Shown here in pieces: positions 13,403 to 29,274 of a stretch of DNA of 64,000 nucleotides. Under the pieces are notes generated by a model. That model saw nothing but the letters and a program-made list of their open reading frames with translations, searched no databases and was not told the origin of the DNA. The translations under genes were made by a program, and so were the position numbers. Origin of the DNA: Eleginops maclovinus (taxonomy: Eukaryota; Chordata; Actinopteri; Perciformes; Eleginopidae); the NCBI RefSeq assembly GCF_036324505.1, contig NC_086351.1:4226001-4290000 (forward strand), read 5' to 3'. Every line of letters starts with the position of its first letter. Positions within the stretch are counted from its first letter, which is position 1.

Positions 13403-13575
13403 ACAGTGGGTCAGTGGGGTAGTGCGCTGATCTACGGATCAGGGGTAAGCAGGTTCCTATCTCACTGCAGTCAGCATGTGGTTGTGGGAAGACATTTCGC
13501 CCCAAATGAATCCTGTGGGGATTGTCTGCAGTATTGAGTGTGTGTGAGTTGCTTTGTAATGTAATGTTGTATTAT
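13403..13575 (+). mobile_element. tRNA-derived SINE remnant
   Basis: The tRNA-like head GGTCAGTGGGGTAGTGCGCT is followed by CTGATCTACGGATCAGG, then CTCACTGCAGTCAGCATGTG, GAAGACATTTCGCCCC and a conserved-looking body with CCTGTGGGGATTGTCTGCAG. This head-plus-body layout is typical of teleost SINEs. It is a different type from the one at 45156-45265. Confidence 0.7.
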
Positions 13576-16500
13576 AGGATGGGTCAGTATTACATGTAAG
13601 CAGCATTTAATGTTATACCTTGAAGCACTTAGTAGTTAACAGTTAGGAAGTTGAATCCATTACAGTGCAGCACATTTAACAACATCTTTATATGTTATGA
13701 CTTAAAATTGTATTTGTAAAGTAACAGGCAACTTTAGCTGTCATCTCAAAGTGGTGGAGTCAAAGATGCATCAAACCAAAGAGCAGCTTTAAAAAAAAAT
13801 ACACAACTCTCAACTCTGTTTAAGTATTCTTGCTCTCTCACACTCGACTGAACCACATGTGCCGTGACACTTCTTTGCAGATACACAGGCATCGACGCAG
13901 ACTCGCAGCGCAAAGGCCACGCTGCGCAGAGGTGCTGACGGCTGTCATGTTAATACGCCAGGAGGCTGGAGAGTCGGGTTGTTACCAGCAGGATGAGTTG
14001 GAGGAGTGGAAGAGAGGGAGGAGAGGAGGAGGGAGGTGGTGTAAGGGGGAAACAAAAACTTTGAATTATTTATCCGGCTCTTTTTACAAAGAGTGCCATC
14101 TAATCTTTCAAAGTGATTAAGTGCAGGAAAAGCTTTTTATTTGTCTTTGTGAAGCACTTGTGAAATGATTCATGACACTTTACAATATGGCGCATGAAAA
14201 CAAGTGCAAAGGAGCCCGATGATTAAAGGATTCCTAATGAGTGGTTCCTTAATAACTCCGATTCAGGAACTATATAAGAGATAATGATGCGTTACTACAC
14301 GTGGAGATACTGTACTAATGAATCAGTTCATAAATATTTGTGAATCAGGATGACTTCCTTCATGAGGCGTTCCTTATTAACTCTAAAGCAGCTGAGCGGC
14401 ACAAACTTAGCACCGACTCATTGATTACTAATTACTTAATTATTCGTTTTTCGTTTTGGTCATCTGGGTGTGGACCATTGCTGGACATCTAGTTGATTAT
14501 TCTACGCCTGATTTCGCATATATATTGTGACACGTATTAATATGTAAAATGAGTATTCTATTATTTATTGCAACCAGCTGAAATACAGACGTTTTGGTTG
14601 AGATGCATTACCACGCACTGAATAAACAGAACTGGAATGGAGGCCCTCCTGTGTAAATGATAGTAGATGCAGAGCGTGGTTGATGAGATGAAGATGAGGG
14701 GTGTGAGAGAGGGAGTAAGGGAGGGACAGAAAAAGGCTTCCCAGGGTAAGGGAGGGGGAGAAAAGTCAAGTCTGAGAAATCAAGAGGGAACGCTGACGAT
14801 AGGATAGAGATACGTACAGCGGGGGTGGGAGGGTGAAGGCATGTTGTGAGGGGATGGTGGGATTGTTGGAGGGAGGAGGATTTGTCCATGCAGGAGTGTG
14901 GTCTTCTCTAACCCCCGCGGCACTGTCTTCCCAATCTCCATCCCTTAATCAAGACGAAGAACAAAGATATGCATGTTATTAAAAATTGGGCCCGTCAAAG
15001 GGAGCAACGGAGCAAAGGGAGAGAAATAAATAAATAATGGCATAGTGGAGTATAAATATAGTGATATCCTCCAGGCATGTTCTAGCCATCCCTCTCTTCT
15101 CCTTCAACCATTAAGGAATTCTTCTCTCGTTTTCGCCTCTCTCTTTTAAATACAAATGAAATGGTGTTAATTTTCATTGTCTGGCTATGTCTCCACGACC
15201 CATCTGTATTTTAGCGCCGGCTTCTAACTCTCATTGCTATGCCTGTCTTCTGTGACTGGCTCTATCTCAAAGTCTTATTAGCTTTGTTCTCTTTCCCTGC
15301 CTCTCACCTGTTCCTCATTTTTTCTCCCCGCCTCCTCTATCACACCATTATTTCTTGTGATGTCAAGCTAATCAGTCTGATTCTCCTTCGTCTCCCGTCC
15401 CTCTGTGGCGTGAAAGTGATTATGGTGGATGTCGCACTGTGTGGTATGTGTGTGTGCGTGTGTGTGTGTGTGTGTGATGATGATCATGCATGTTGAGGGA
15501 CAGGTGAAAGGTGACGCGTGGGGCGCGGCTGCAAGCGGAGGCTTCTCTGTGTCGTCTCTTATCTGCATTTAGAGGCGGATGTGTTGCCTCAGTGTAGCAC
15601 AAAGCGGAATAATACAATATTTACAGCCCGGGGTAATTAGAGCCATCAAAGTGTCACGGAGGACACGGCACACTTAATTACATCTCACATGCTTCTCTCA
15701 TACTTAAATGGTTAAAAGGCACGTTTATTTATACCGCACATTTCCACAACAACGCAAATATTAAAAGTTATAAGCCATTATAATCGTACACAGTATCATT
15801 ATCATACAAACTGAAAACGCTCAAATAGAATTATAGAGGTGAAAAATACATCATAAAACTTGCAGTGAAGTACGATAATAATGGTTGTTTGATTTAATAA
15901 AAGGCAGCGGGAAATAAAAAGTCTTCAGCTTTGATTTAAAAGAAAAAAGTCTAAAGCCTTCCCTCTGCGATACAATCTGTGGTTTCTGAGCTGGTTTTGA
16001 TTTAGTTGTTTATGCACACCAGGAAAAGAGAACTGAAAACATTTACTGAAGTCCTTCCTGAGCGTGCCGTTGACACTGATCAAGAAGCTATGCAATCACT
16101 GGAAAATGACTTCCTGTAAAGCAGTGAATACTATTATATTCAGCATCACATCCCCCCCAAAATGTACTCCTTGTATTTCCAGAAATCGACCCATTAGGTC
16201 CAGTAAAATTTGGTAAGTCTAAAGGAACCATTTCATGTAATTATTTAATCTCATTACTGTGTTTGGGAAGCCAACAGGAAGTCGGCCAGCAGTAGCTTTG
16301 GACCGGTATGTCCAAAAATGCGGGAAACGTCAGGACGCACAGAGAGACTTTTTTGGCACGTCGGCTCAGATAGCGACTTTAATTGGTATAAATGGGGCGC
16401 CAACTTTGAAACGGGTGTCCAGTTCTGCCTAATAAGCTGTGTGATGTACACTACTGTCAATGAAATGCACAAAGGAAATGGAGTTGAATAGACATCGCAT

Positions 16501-17660
16501 CCTCTCCTGTAAGAGTCAATCTTCACAAAAGCTCCCTGCTGGAGTAAAAGGCACGGCCTGCTGCACTTACACTCACAAATCCCTTCAGATCTAATATTTA
16601 CCCAATGGTAATTTCAATTTAGAATAAAAATGACAGCCCTGTGTAATATTAAATTTGGTGAACAGAAAGTAATAGTGGGGGGGAAACACCATTTGGCTTT
16701 AGGATGGCTTGAGTTCAATTGTTAAGTGAACATCGGGGTTTAAAGTTCAGACAGTGTTACCTGAATGCTAATAAAAGCACAAGGCATAGCATGCTAATAC
16801 TGAAACACCTGTATAATAGTTATATTTAATAAATAGGATCTGCTTTAATGACCTTTGTGAGTGAAGCTGCCTATTTAGTCTATGCTAGTGTTTAGGGTGT
16901 TATTCCATAATCACTTTAATCTGTTTCAAAAGTGAAAGCCTTTTCATCGAACATTTGAGGACGTTGATTGAACATTACCAGTAAGACCATATTTTACCAG
17001 GTGCAGGTTCTACATTTACTTTTACCTCTATAGAATTTATAGAACTTCTTCCACATACTGCATGCTTGTTGGCAGCACACAACCTATATAGTTGCATAAT
17101 CCTGATAGTTCATATAAAACATTACATTTGTTCAATTACATTTCAGCTTACCACCCACCAGTTCAATACGGCTTAATAACATCTCTTTGAACTTACTTAA
17201 TTTCACTTGTAACTGTAAAAATGATCAAAATGTTTAATCAAAATTGTGTTTTATGACAAATTGATGTTGTAACCACATTTCAGAAGGTTCATAGGGGGGC
17301 GGAAAGATGTCTCAGACGTTCAAACAGAATGTAACTCATTATACAAATAGAATTCAACATTGAAATCCCACTTGGTGCTCCCTGGGTTTATTCATGGGCC
17401 CCCGGATTTGATCATATTATACAGTTCATGTTTTTGTGTTGACCCCTTTTATTTACCATAACATTTGTATCAGTTCCTTTCCAGCCCTTATTTCTCTCCG
17501 ATCCATTGTTATACATGTCACAGCACAGACAGGGTGTGGACCACTTAGCCCTCTGTGGACCATCTCCTTTGTAGTCATTTGTGATTTATATCTGTATCAG
17601 TATTTGTATCCTGAAAGCACATAAGCTGCCCTGCTTAGCCTCTCTCTTCCTCTATTACAA

Positions 17661-17667
<7 letters not shown>
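13576..17667. other. Non-coding stretch
   Basis: Purine-rich tract at 14660-14890; short GT run at 15445-15475; repeat-poor TAATTA-containing sequence around 15620-15700. No gene supported. Confidence 0.6.

Positions 17668-17713
<46 letters not shown>
17668..17713 (+). repeat. (CA)n microsatellite
   Basis: 46 bp. Confidence 0.97.
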
Positions 17714-17717
<4 letters not shown>

Positions 17718-18393
17718 TACACACATTGTACCTGCCTGACAGAAAACATTTATTCCAATATATAAACAATCGTCTGAATGCTGCTCAGGTTTTCCTGCAG
17801 TATTCAGGGTTTTTCCTCTCTGACAAATGAAACATTTGTAGGACAAGAAATAAGCAGATTGCAGGGGAACTAGTCAAATTTCTAGCGTTGTTCCAAATGT
17901 CTGCCGTTGATAGGCCCAGGTGCAGAACATGATTGGTTTTCTAATAGGTAAGGTGGCTAGAGAGACAGCCATGATATGGGACCACCTGGACGTCTGTATG
18001 TGCTGTGTGTTTCATGGCATGTTTGACAGCAGTGTGTGTATGTGTGTGTAGCTGCGTTTGTCCTTGGTTGTGGTCATTAGTCTATTAGCTGCTATAGTCT
18101 CTAACATAAGGTCACAGAGGTATGCAGCATACAGCACATCATTTGTCCTCTTCTACCGTGAATGGTAGAAAGGTATACGGAGATCAAAGAAATGCACAAT
18201 GCGAACCGAGCTGCAACCGGCTCTGAAGCCAACGCACAAGAGCCTTTAACAATGCCTTTAATGAGAACTACATGCTGGAAGTGTTGACTGTTAAGGGAGC
18301 TAAAGCTGAACCACCTACTGTAGAGGTAACAACCCTTATTTAAAATCACATTGGCATTTGTTATCACATTAAAATGTAACCTTATGTAACGTT
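17714..18393. other. Non-coding stretch
   Basis: Nothing recognised. Confidence 0.55.
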
Positions 18394-19185
18394 GCCTGGC
18401 AGTATGTTGCCCTCGTTCTTAGTCGACTAAGGTTTCTTCAGTCGATGTCATGCTGAATGACTTATTCCAAGAAACACATGAGCAGTTCCGTGGTTAACAC
18501 AAAAGTGCTGCTTCTGCATTATTCTTTTTACTGATCTTTGGAATAAATCAATGAAACAATTAAGAATGTTTTTTGATTAACGATTTCCTTTGACGAGAGG
18601 AAATCAAAACCAAATACTTTGCTTTGCAGCGACTTTTAATGAACACCATTTATTTTCCATCGTGCCAGGATTGTTGCAGGCTGGAGAAGCAGTTGCTAGG
18701 TCATTACTATTCAAATGTCTGTACAACAGAACATTGTATTTTGTTTGGGATCTTGTGTCTGCAGGCAAATTGACATTTAGAAATGACAAGTTCTTTCCCA
18801 AAACTCATTTTTAAAGCAGCATTAATTATGTCAGCTATTTTCTTTTTAGTCTTGAGTCCTGCTTCAAATGTTTTATATGACTCATTTGAGTTATTTAGCT
18901 TTAGTCAACAAAACCTAAAACTATTTTATCATTGTGAACTTTAACTTAAGTAACTAAAATGCTCTGGAAAAAGCTGTTTCTCTGCTCGTTGTGTACTACC
19001 GTTGTTCTCCTGTAGGACACAGTACAGTACCTGAAACTCGATTATTAATATGACATTTTAGTCTTTTCTTTTTGTCCATGATGTTGGATGTTGATGTAGT
19101 TGTGTCGTCTCGTCTTAGTCATTGAAAAAACGTTGTTGACATTGACTTATAGAGACTTTTTGTTGATGACTTACCCCTGCTTTAA
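18394..19185. repeat. Probable decayed interspersed repeat region
   Basis: It contains a palindromic TTAGTCGACTAA (18419-18430), then CTTCAGTCGATGTCATGCTG and TGACTTATTCCAAGAAACAC. Further on are TTTAGTCAACAAAACC and TCGTCTCGTCTTAGTC followed by GTTGTTGACATTGAC. These 'agtcgac/agtcaac' strings recall common teleost repeats, but I cannot assign a family or exact ends. Confidence 0.4.
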
Positions 19186-20082
19186 AGGTTAGCGGCTTGA
19201 CAGACTGGAGTAGAGCGAGGAATTAATGGACTTGTCAATCTCCAGTACAGACATGGCTGTAACGATGGCATCCCAGATGATCCAGAACACATAGAAACAG
19301 GTGAAGATGTAGATAAGGAAGGATGAGGATGATAATTAACATATAAAACAAACAAAACAAGCGTGAGAGACAGATGACAGGAATCCTGAACAGCGCATTG
19401 CATTGATTTACAGAAGCTAGTGGAACCGCAGCCATAGCGGGAATGTCTCATTAGGACTTCGACTCATTATTGAACTTCTATCTAGAAATACAAAGTTAGT
19501 ATCCAGTAAGTCAGCCTTAATTGCTAATTGCACTTTACCCGGAGTGTTTCTTTGTCGAGGTTCAGAAAATAATTGTTCTATTAAGGGGATATTTAGGTTC
19601 AAATTGAAGTAGCTTTCCCGAGCTACAGCGCTTCTCTCTGCAGCGCTGCTTGCTATTTGCTTAAACCATGTCCCCTCCACACCGCTCTGGGCCTTTGCCA
19701 ACATTTGGAAATTCTTTCTTTGGTATCTGATGGCAATTAATCAAACTTGAGGGATTAAAACCTCTCATCAGACACCTTAAAGTGATGTCACAGATGCTAA
19801 TCCGCTCTTCTCCTACAGTCAATGAATCCAGCCAATCACTCCCCCCCCCCCCCCTCTGTCTCCCTCTGAGAGCTGTTTGGCATGCTGTGGACGAGTCCTC
19901 CTTTGCAGACATGACTAATGCATGGTACACACAATATATCTGCCAGTCAAAGCCAGCTAGACGTGTGTGTGGGCGAGAGCGTACTCTCATTTACCTTTTA
20001 TGTGTTTCGATTTAATAAAATAATATCACCTGCTAAATATACATAATCCTGGATTATAAAATATCACATGCACTGAATTCGC

Positions 20083-20086
<4 letters not shown>
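19186..20086. other. Non-coding stretch
   Basis: 19440-19800 is repeat-poor with TTAATTGCTAATTGCAC-like motifs; a C-run lies at 19841-19854. No gene supported. Confidence 0.55.

Positions 20087-20141
<55 letters not shown>
20087..20141 (+). repeat. (CA)n microsatellite
   Basis: 55 bp, followed by a short impure tail. Confidence 0.97.
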
Positions 20142-20150
<9 letters not shown>

Positions 20151-23100
20151 TGGATTTTCTGATGTTTGGATATTCATTCACCTGAGGTGTGTTTATGTAG
20201 TGGTGGAGGGATTCCTGTGGTTTGCTGATGTTCCATCAGAGCGTTCCCTCTCAGTGAGCTGGCACATCGCCACAGGGCTGGTCACGCTAATAAAGACCCT
20301 TTGAACTGAACCGAATTGACTTGAGACATGCGGAGAAAGGGGAGGAGAAGGAAAAAAGAGAAAGAGAAATGGAATTAAGAACAAAGACCGAAAGAGAGAA
20401 GGAGATAATGAAAGGTTTTGTCCTCCAGGTAAGGACCTGCCATTTATTCCCTCTGTCACACATGCTAACATGAATAATTAAAGGATAGGTAGGCGGGACG
20501 GGCTCGCTAGATAAGGGCAGATGACGTTCTTGGATAATGCTTGTTTCAACCTTCATTTTGATTTTTAAGGTCGTACTCAAGGGGCACTTGACATTTTGAC
20601 ATCTGACATTTAAAACAAGGAGGCAGTGGACTTCTCCTTGGCATTTTATTAGGTACCCTTAGGCAAAATGTGAAGAAAGAGAAATCGGCCTGATATGAAC
20701 TCATCTCTGGCTCTCGTGTCAGTACTGGAGCGTCGCCGGGCTTCCTGCTGTGCCTCCTCTCCAGCCATTCTGCACCTCTAACTGTTCCTCCAATGACAAA
20801 GGGGAGTCTTCAAATCCCACCACCATAATTTTGTATAACTATTTAAAATCATATTCTAAGAGAATGTGGGAGTAATGTATTCTTTGAGATCACTACTGAG
20901 TTGATTTGGCACCTGGTTTTAGATTATCTCAAAACACTATCATAGGAACCAGGCTGTTTGTCAATCAAAAAATCAATGTTGGTACCACAACACATTAACG
21001 AGCTGGATGAGACCCACGGATCGTCTGCGTTACTGTACCGCAGTGTGTGTGTGTGTGTGGGCCCGCGGCAGCTTCACGCCTGCGGAGGCTGTCTCGTCGA
21101 CTAATGAGGATGGAGAGAGAGGTCAGAGATGATAGCCAATCTAAATAAGGACCTTGATATGACTTTAACACTGTGTCATAGTGTGTCACTGCGTGTCACT
21201 GTGTGTGTGTGTGTGTGTGTGTGCTTGGAGGTGATGTCCTCCCACCTTCCTGCTGTTATGTTATGACTAGCGTCCTCGCTCCGAGCCCGCTGTCAACAGG
21301 AGGTGTCATCCACGCAGCGCAGCCATCAGTGCACTGCTGGCGCTCTGAACACTGACAGAGATGGACACACCTTCAAAAACACAGAAATAATTAAATGTGC
21401 ACACACAGTTTCATGTACTCCTTGTTAGGCATTGTGGGAGCTCTCACATGCACACACATGCCTGCTGCTCTGTCAGTTTCCCCACTGGCGGTCAGAGAGT
21501 GTCCATGTTATGCAAACTCTTAAGAAAACACTGTCAGAAAGTGTGAGTGTGCGTCAGCTCACCTGACAGGAACAGGAGGGTTCTCTCCCTTCCTCACTTT
21601 CCCATTTTCCGTCAGTCCAACCTCACTCATCCTGAGGCAGAGTCTTTACCACAGCACTTAAATTCAACTGAAGTTGACGTATACTCACTTAACGCTGACA
21701 CATTTCTTGTTTCTGTCTCTCCTCCTTATCTAGTTGCTATCTTACTCCAGGCCACTGTTTGACTTTAAATGTACAGGCTTTAACGTCAGTAATTCTCTTT
21801 TCACCCTCCTGATATCTACTTGCCAAAAGCCTATTATTACTAGCCCCCCTATAAAGAATAGTTTAATTCTTTAGTGATAATCAAATGACAATAAAGACTT
21901 ACGCTAATTGTCAGGTTTAATCTTTGTTTTAGTAAATCAATCTGGAGTTTTGCCCACCCAACTAATATCCTGTTTGCTGGATCATTCAAATGATCGCTCG
22001 TGTTTCAGCTGATAAACTTTGTCTTATCGACTGCCATTATCTTGTGAGTGCCCAAGAGATGAGAAGGAAGCACTTACTCATTAGTTACTTCCATCATGAG
22101 CTCCAGGAATAACGGTGTGTTTAATTATTTATTTTTGGGCTAGAGAGTTGGATTGGCACTGGATGTGTTAAGTGGGCATTGTTGAGCCCTGCTGTGTAAA
22201 ACGTATGTAATGTTACAGAACTATGAAGAAGTCGCCGGGTTACACTGGACCTGCGTTTGTCGGTGCTTTTGGTTTTTCCATACGTATGTCCTTTTCCCCA
22301 GCTCAGCAGGACTGTCAATGAAAGCATGCCTTTCTAACATGGCATGCAGAGAACTATTTTGGCGTCCTATCTGTGCTTTAATACAGGGCTTAGCAGCCAC
22401 AGCGGAGTTGTTAGGAAGCGTTGTTGCTGAATGTTAACCAATACTGCGATGCCAACAGGCCTCATTGTAAGTGTAGCTGTCAGGAAGAACAAGAGCTAAG
22501 CCCCACACTGGGGCCTGTTTCAAGCACACACCAGATGAGCGGCTGACGAAGAAGACGGTGCCATGCAGAAGAACAAGTGACATGTGAGCACTTGAACAAT
22601 TCCCAGAGTTGTTGTTGAAAACATTTTCTGGGCCGAGGGAAGGGATTTGTGCTGTTACTGCGCATATTTCTGATGATTATGGTTACATTTGTGTGTGGGC
22701 TGTCACAAAACACACTGCATGCAGCATCTCATCGGTATCTGTATGCTGGCAGATACACCGTGGGTGAATTCAGTCTACCCTTGAAATGTATGTTCACTAC
22801 CCTGAATCTAAATAATAAAGCCACTATTTCTGAAATCCATATGCTGCCTTCCTGATGCCCCAACAGCTTGTACATACTTTTTCAGCTGTTGTTGTTTGAG
22901 CCTGCGGGCTCTTGTGATGCGATCGCTTAAGACTTTTTCGCTTCAACGAAGTTAAGAGTGACACCTCTTTTATATGTCCATATATGGAGCCGTGTACGAG
23001 GACTTCACTTTGTCACATTTAGAGCCATCTCACCCAGCAGCACTGTTCTTTGAAGGCATTTCTTGCCATCCCACTGGCTTTGCTGTGGAGCGTATGAGTT

Positions 23101-25070
23101 TTTAAGTTCCACAGCTGCAGCGTTGTGATTGTTTTCTGCAGCTCCTGACACAGAAGCCATAATGAAAGCGACCCCTTCTTTTGAAGCACTGCCTCCCATA
23201 TAATAGCTTGATTCAGGCTGGAATGGAATTCGCTGTGCATACGGATGTGAGACCTGCTGGTCAATCATAGCAACTCACATAGCAACAAGACCTGCGTAGG
23301 ACAACTGAAATAGATGTGATGAATCAGTAGCTGTGCTTTTCTGTTGGCACACTTTATCTCCTGGCCACGGCGATGCCTTTGCAATCAGTGTTTGACAGTT
23401 TGTCCCCACATTCTCGGGTGAACACCATTGCCAAGAAAACATTGTTGACAAAAGAAGTTAATTAAGAGAGGGAATAATTCAAAAGGAAGATAATGTTTAC
23501 AACAAAGATGCTCTGCTGCTTTTATCAGAGAGCACTGAAGTTAGAGAGGACACCAACAACAACAGGAGGAGAGCCACTTGTAGCGATGCCCTCGGTCAAT
23601 CTGTATTTGTACATCACTGATTGCCTGCCATGCGTACAGATGTTCCAGCTGAGGGTGGTTGACCTGGCCACATGGTGTGTGTATGGTACCTGTCTCCAGT
23701 CTACACCATAGCCCCAAGTGAAACCTGAGGGTCTTTACGCAGCGTGGTGGGGCCCTGGGCGGCGTTACACAAACACACATGCACACACTAATGGACAGGT
23801 ACAATGTGTCCGCCACCTGCTCAGTCACCCTCACACAATGGAGGAGCATCCCTTAGCATGGGGTCACCATGTCAACCAGCTCTCTGTGAAATCGAGGGAA
23901 TTGGGGACATTAGTGTGATTGTGTGTTTCTGAGCGTGCTGATGAGCTTTGTTTGTTTGCGAGGCCCGAGTCCTGCATCACTCATTTCAGCACAACAAATC
24001 AAAGAGACAGGCTGCTGTCCGTAAACCAAACATGGTTCTCCCTGCATCATCCAGGCTTCGAATTAGCCCATTAACAGAAAGTAGGACAGAGCTGGGTACT
24101 GATGACCATATTTGGCCGGGTGCTCTTTCCCCTGCAGCCATCTTGCCTCCACCGTATGCTGCCAGGGCTCTGCTGCTCCTTCCCTCTCACCGCCTATCCC
24201 CGTTTTCTCCTCCTTCTTCCTCATCCACAACCAGAACAGAACAGTTTTTATCCCCCTCCTGGTTTCCCTGTCTGCCCCTTATCACTCGTTTCCCTCCTCC
24301 CCTCTCCTGCTCATCCTGTTACTTTGCTGTTTTGTCTTTTCTCCCCAAACCCACTTCCTCCACTCATCCTCCTCCTACCCGCTTCACCCCTCTTTACTGC
24401 TTCCTTTGTTCTTTCCCTTCTCATTACTTCCTGAGTTACCCTTTTCTGTCTTATCCTTCCCCAGCAGGAAGCTGTGCGCATCCAGGTTTACTCCACTGGC
24501 TGTACACAGGGAGCGGGGGTCTTTTGGCCCCTGGCCTATTCTGACTCCGTCCCTTTCTTCCTAATCAGCCCTGCTCTGCGGTGCACACGTGTTTGCTAAT
24601 TCATTAACGTACGCACATCCTCTTTATATATCAGTCTGTGAGGGTGTCGAACTTGCATCTGCACACCCACACCCACGTGTTTCTTGATGCAGGCTCACAC
24701 TCCATTCGTCTGAGCGTGTTAATACTCACACACACTCTGCACCGGCTGGCAGCGGGTTTGATCGCCTGGAAAATGAATACTAAACGCAGGGCAAAATGGC
24801 TGGCAGGGATCACCTTGGCTGCGTTCAGCTCACCGCCTGCTCTGTGCAGCCATGAAACTGGAGCACCTCCATACCTTCCCCCCCCAGTCCGATATTCTTG
24901 GCCTTCACAGCTCGGTAAGGAGACACACAGGGATAGTTTGCTGTTGTTAGTCATTTGGTGTCGTAGTGAAGAGGAGAGAGGCTCCTCCTGTGCCCCGGCT
25001 GTAGCATTCCCTCTGAGCCCTCAGCCTTTACTCGAACCACCTCAGACAGGAAGGAAACACACATTTAGTT
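20142..25070. other. Non-coding stretch
   Basis: Short GT runs occur at 21043-21059 and 21200-21222. A pyrimidine-rich tract at 24120-24470 opens three overlapping frames (up to 198 codons) with no protein-like features. No gene supported. Confidence 0.6.
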
Positions 25071-25208
<138 letters not shown>

Positions 25209-25287
25209 ATTTAATTTCCCCAATCGCTGAGAATCAAAGGAGGAGTGAACTGAGTGAAGACTGGGCCAGCTGGGAGCAGGTCTTCCT

Positions 25288-25288
<1 letters not shown>

Positions 25289-25352
<64 letters not shown>
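25289..25352 (+). repeat. (AC)n microsatellite
   Basis: 64 bp, same orientation as the array 84 bp upstream. Confidence 0.98.

Positions 25353-28635
<3,283 letters not shown>

Positions 28636-28711
<76 letters not shown>
28636..28711 (+). repeat. (CA)n microsatellite
   Basis: 76 bp, uninterrupted. Confidence 0.98.
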
Positions 28712-28717
<6 letters not shown>

Positions 28718-28799
28718 AATAGGTGCAGAAAGAGCCTGAAAGTGTTGCGTTTTGGCTAAAAATGATCAGTACAGTGCTTTGTTTCCCTTTTATATTTCG

Positions 28800-29045
28800 A
28801 TGGCTCTTCTGCAGTCAGGCCGCTCTCCCACTTATCTGAAACACGTTTATGTAGACTGTTTAAAAGCCAGCGTGTCCTGCTGTTGAGGGACATTAAATTT
28901 GCCGTACAGATAGAATCAAGGCCCAAATGGCAAGAAATTATTCATAATTTGTCTGATGAGATGTTTTTGATCATCTCGCCCGTTGTTATGCCCAGACCTC
29001 TGGCCTCCAGCGCTCTGCCGCTGACCTTGGACTGAATCCCATTAC
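28800..29045. promoter_or_regulatory. Candidate conserved non-coding block
   Basis: Repeat-poor, balanced composition, with homeodomain-like sites (GAAATTATTCATAATTTG) and no coding frame. This is a judgement from texture only. Confidence 0.25.
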
Positions 29046-29191
29046 ACCCATGATAAGATTACATACATATTAACGTTAACAGCTTACGTCTCAAATGTAA
29101 GCAGCGGAAAACCTTGATTATACACTCATCCGGTATGCTAGGGAAATTTGACGTATTAACTCAAAACAAAACCTTGAATTTCACATTTATT

Positions 29192-29197
<6 letters not shown>

Positions 29198-29272
<75 letters not shown>
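29198..29272 (+). repeat. (GA)n microsatellite
   Basis: 75 bp, uninterrupted; the only long GA array in the window. Confidence 0.98.

Positions 29273-29274
<2 letters not shown>

Noticed and set aside
20640..20670. ATTTTATTAGGTACCC resembling the start of a teleost hAT repeat
   Set aside because: Only about 15 bp match from memory, with no supporting downstream sequence.
23948..24564. Three overlapping + frames of 110-198 codons rich in Pro, Ser and Leu
   Set aside because: The DNA is a C/T-rich tract in which stop codons are rare, so all frames stay open together. Composition is that of low-complexity translation.
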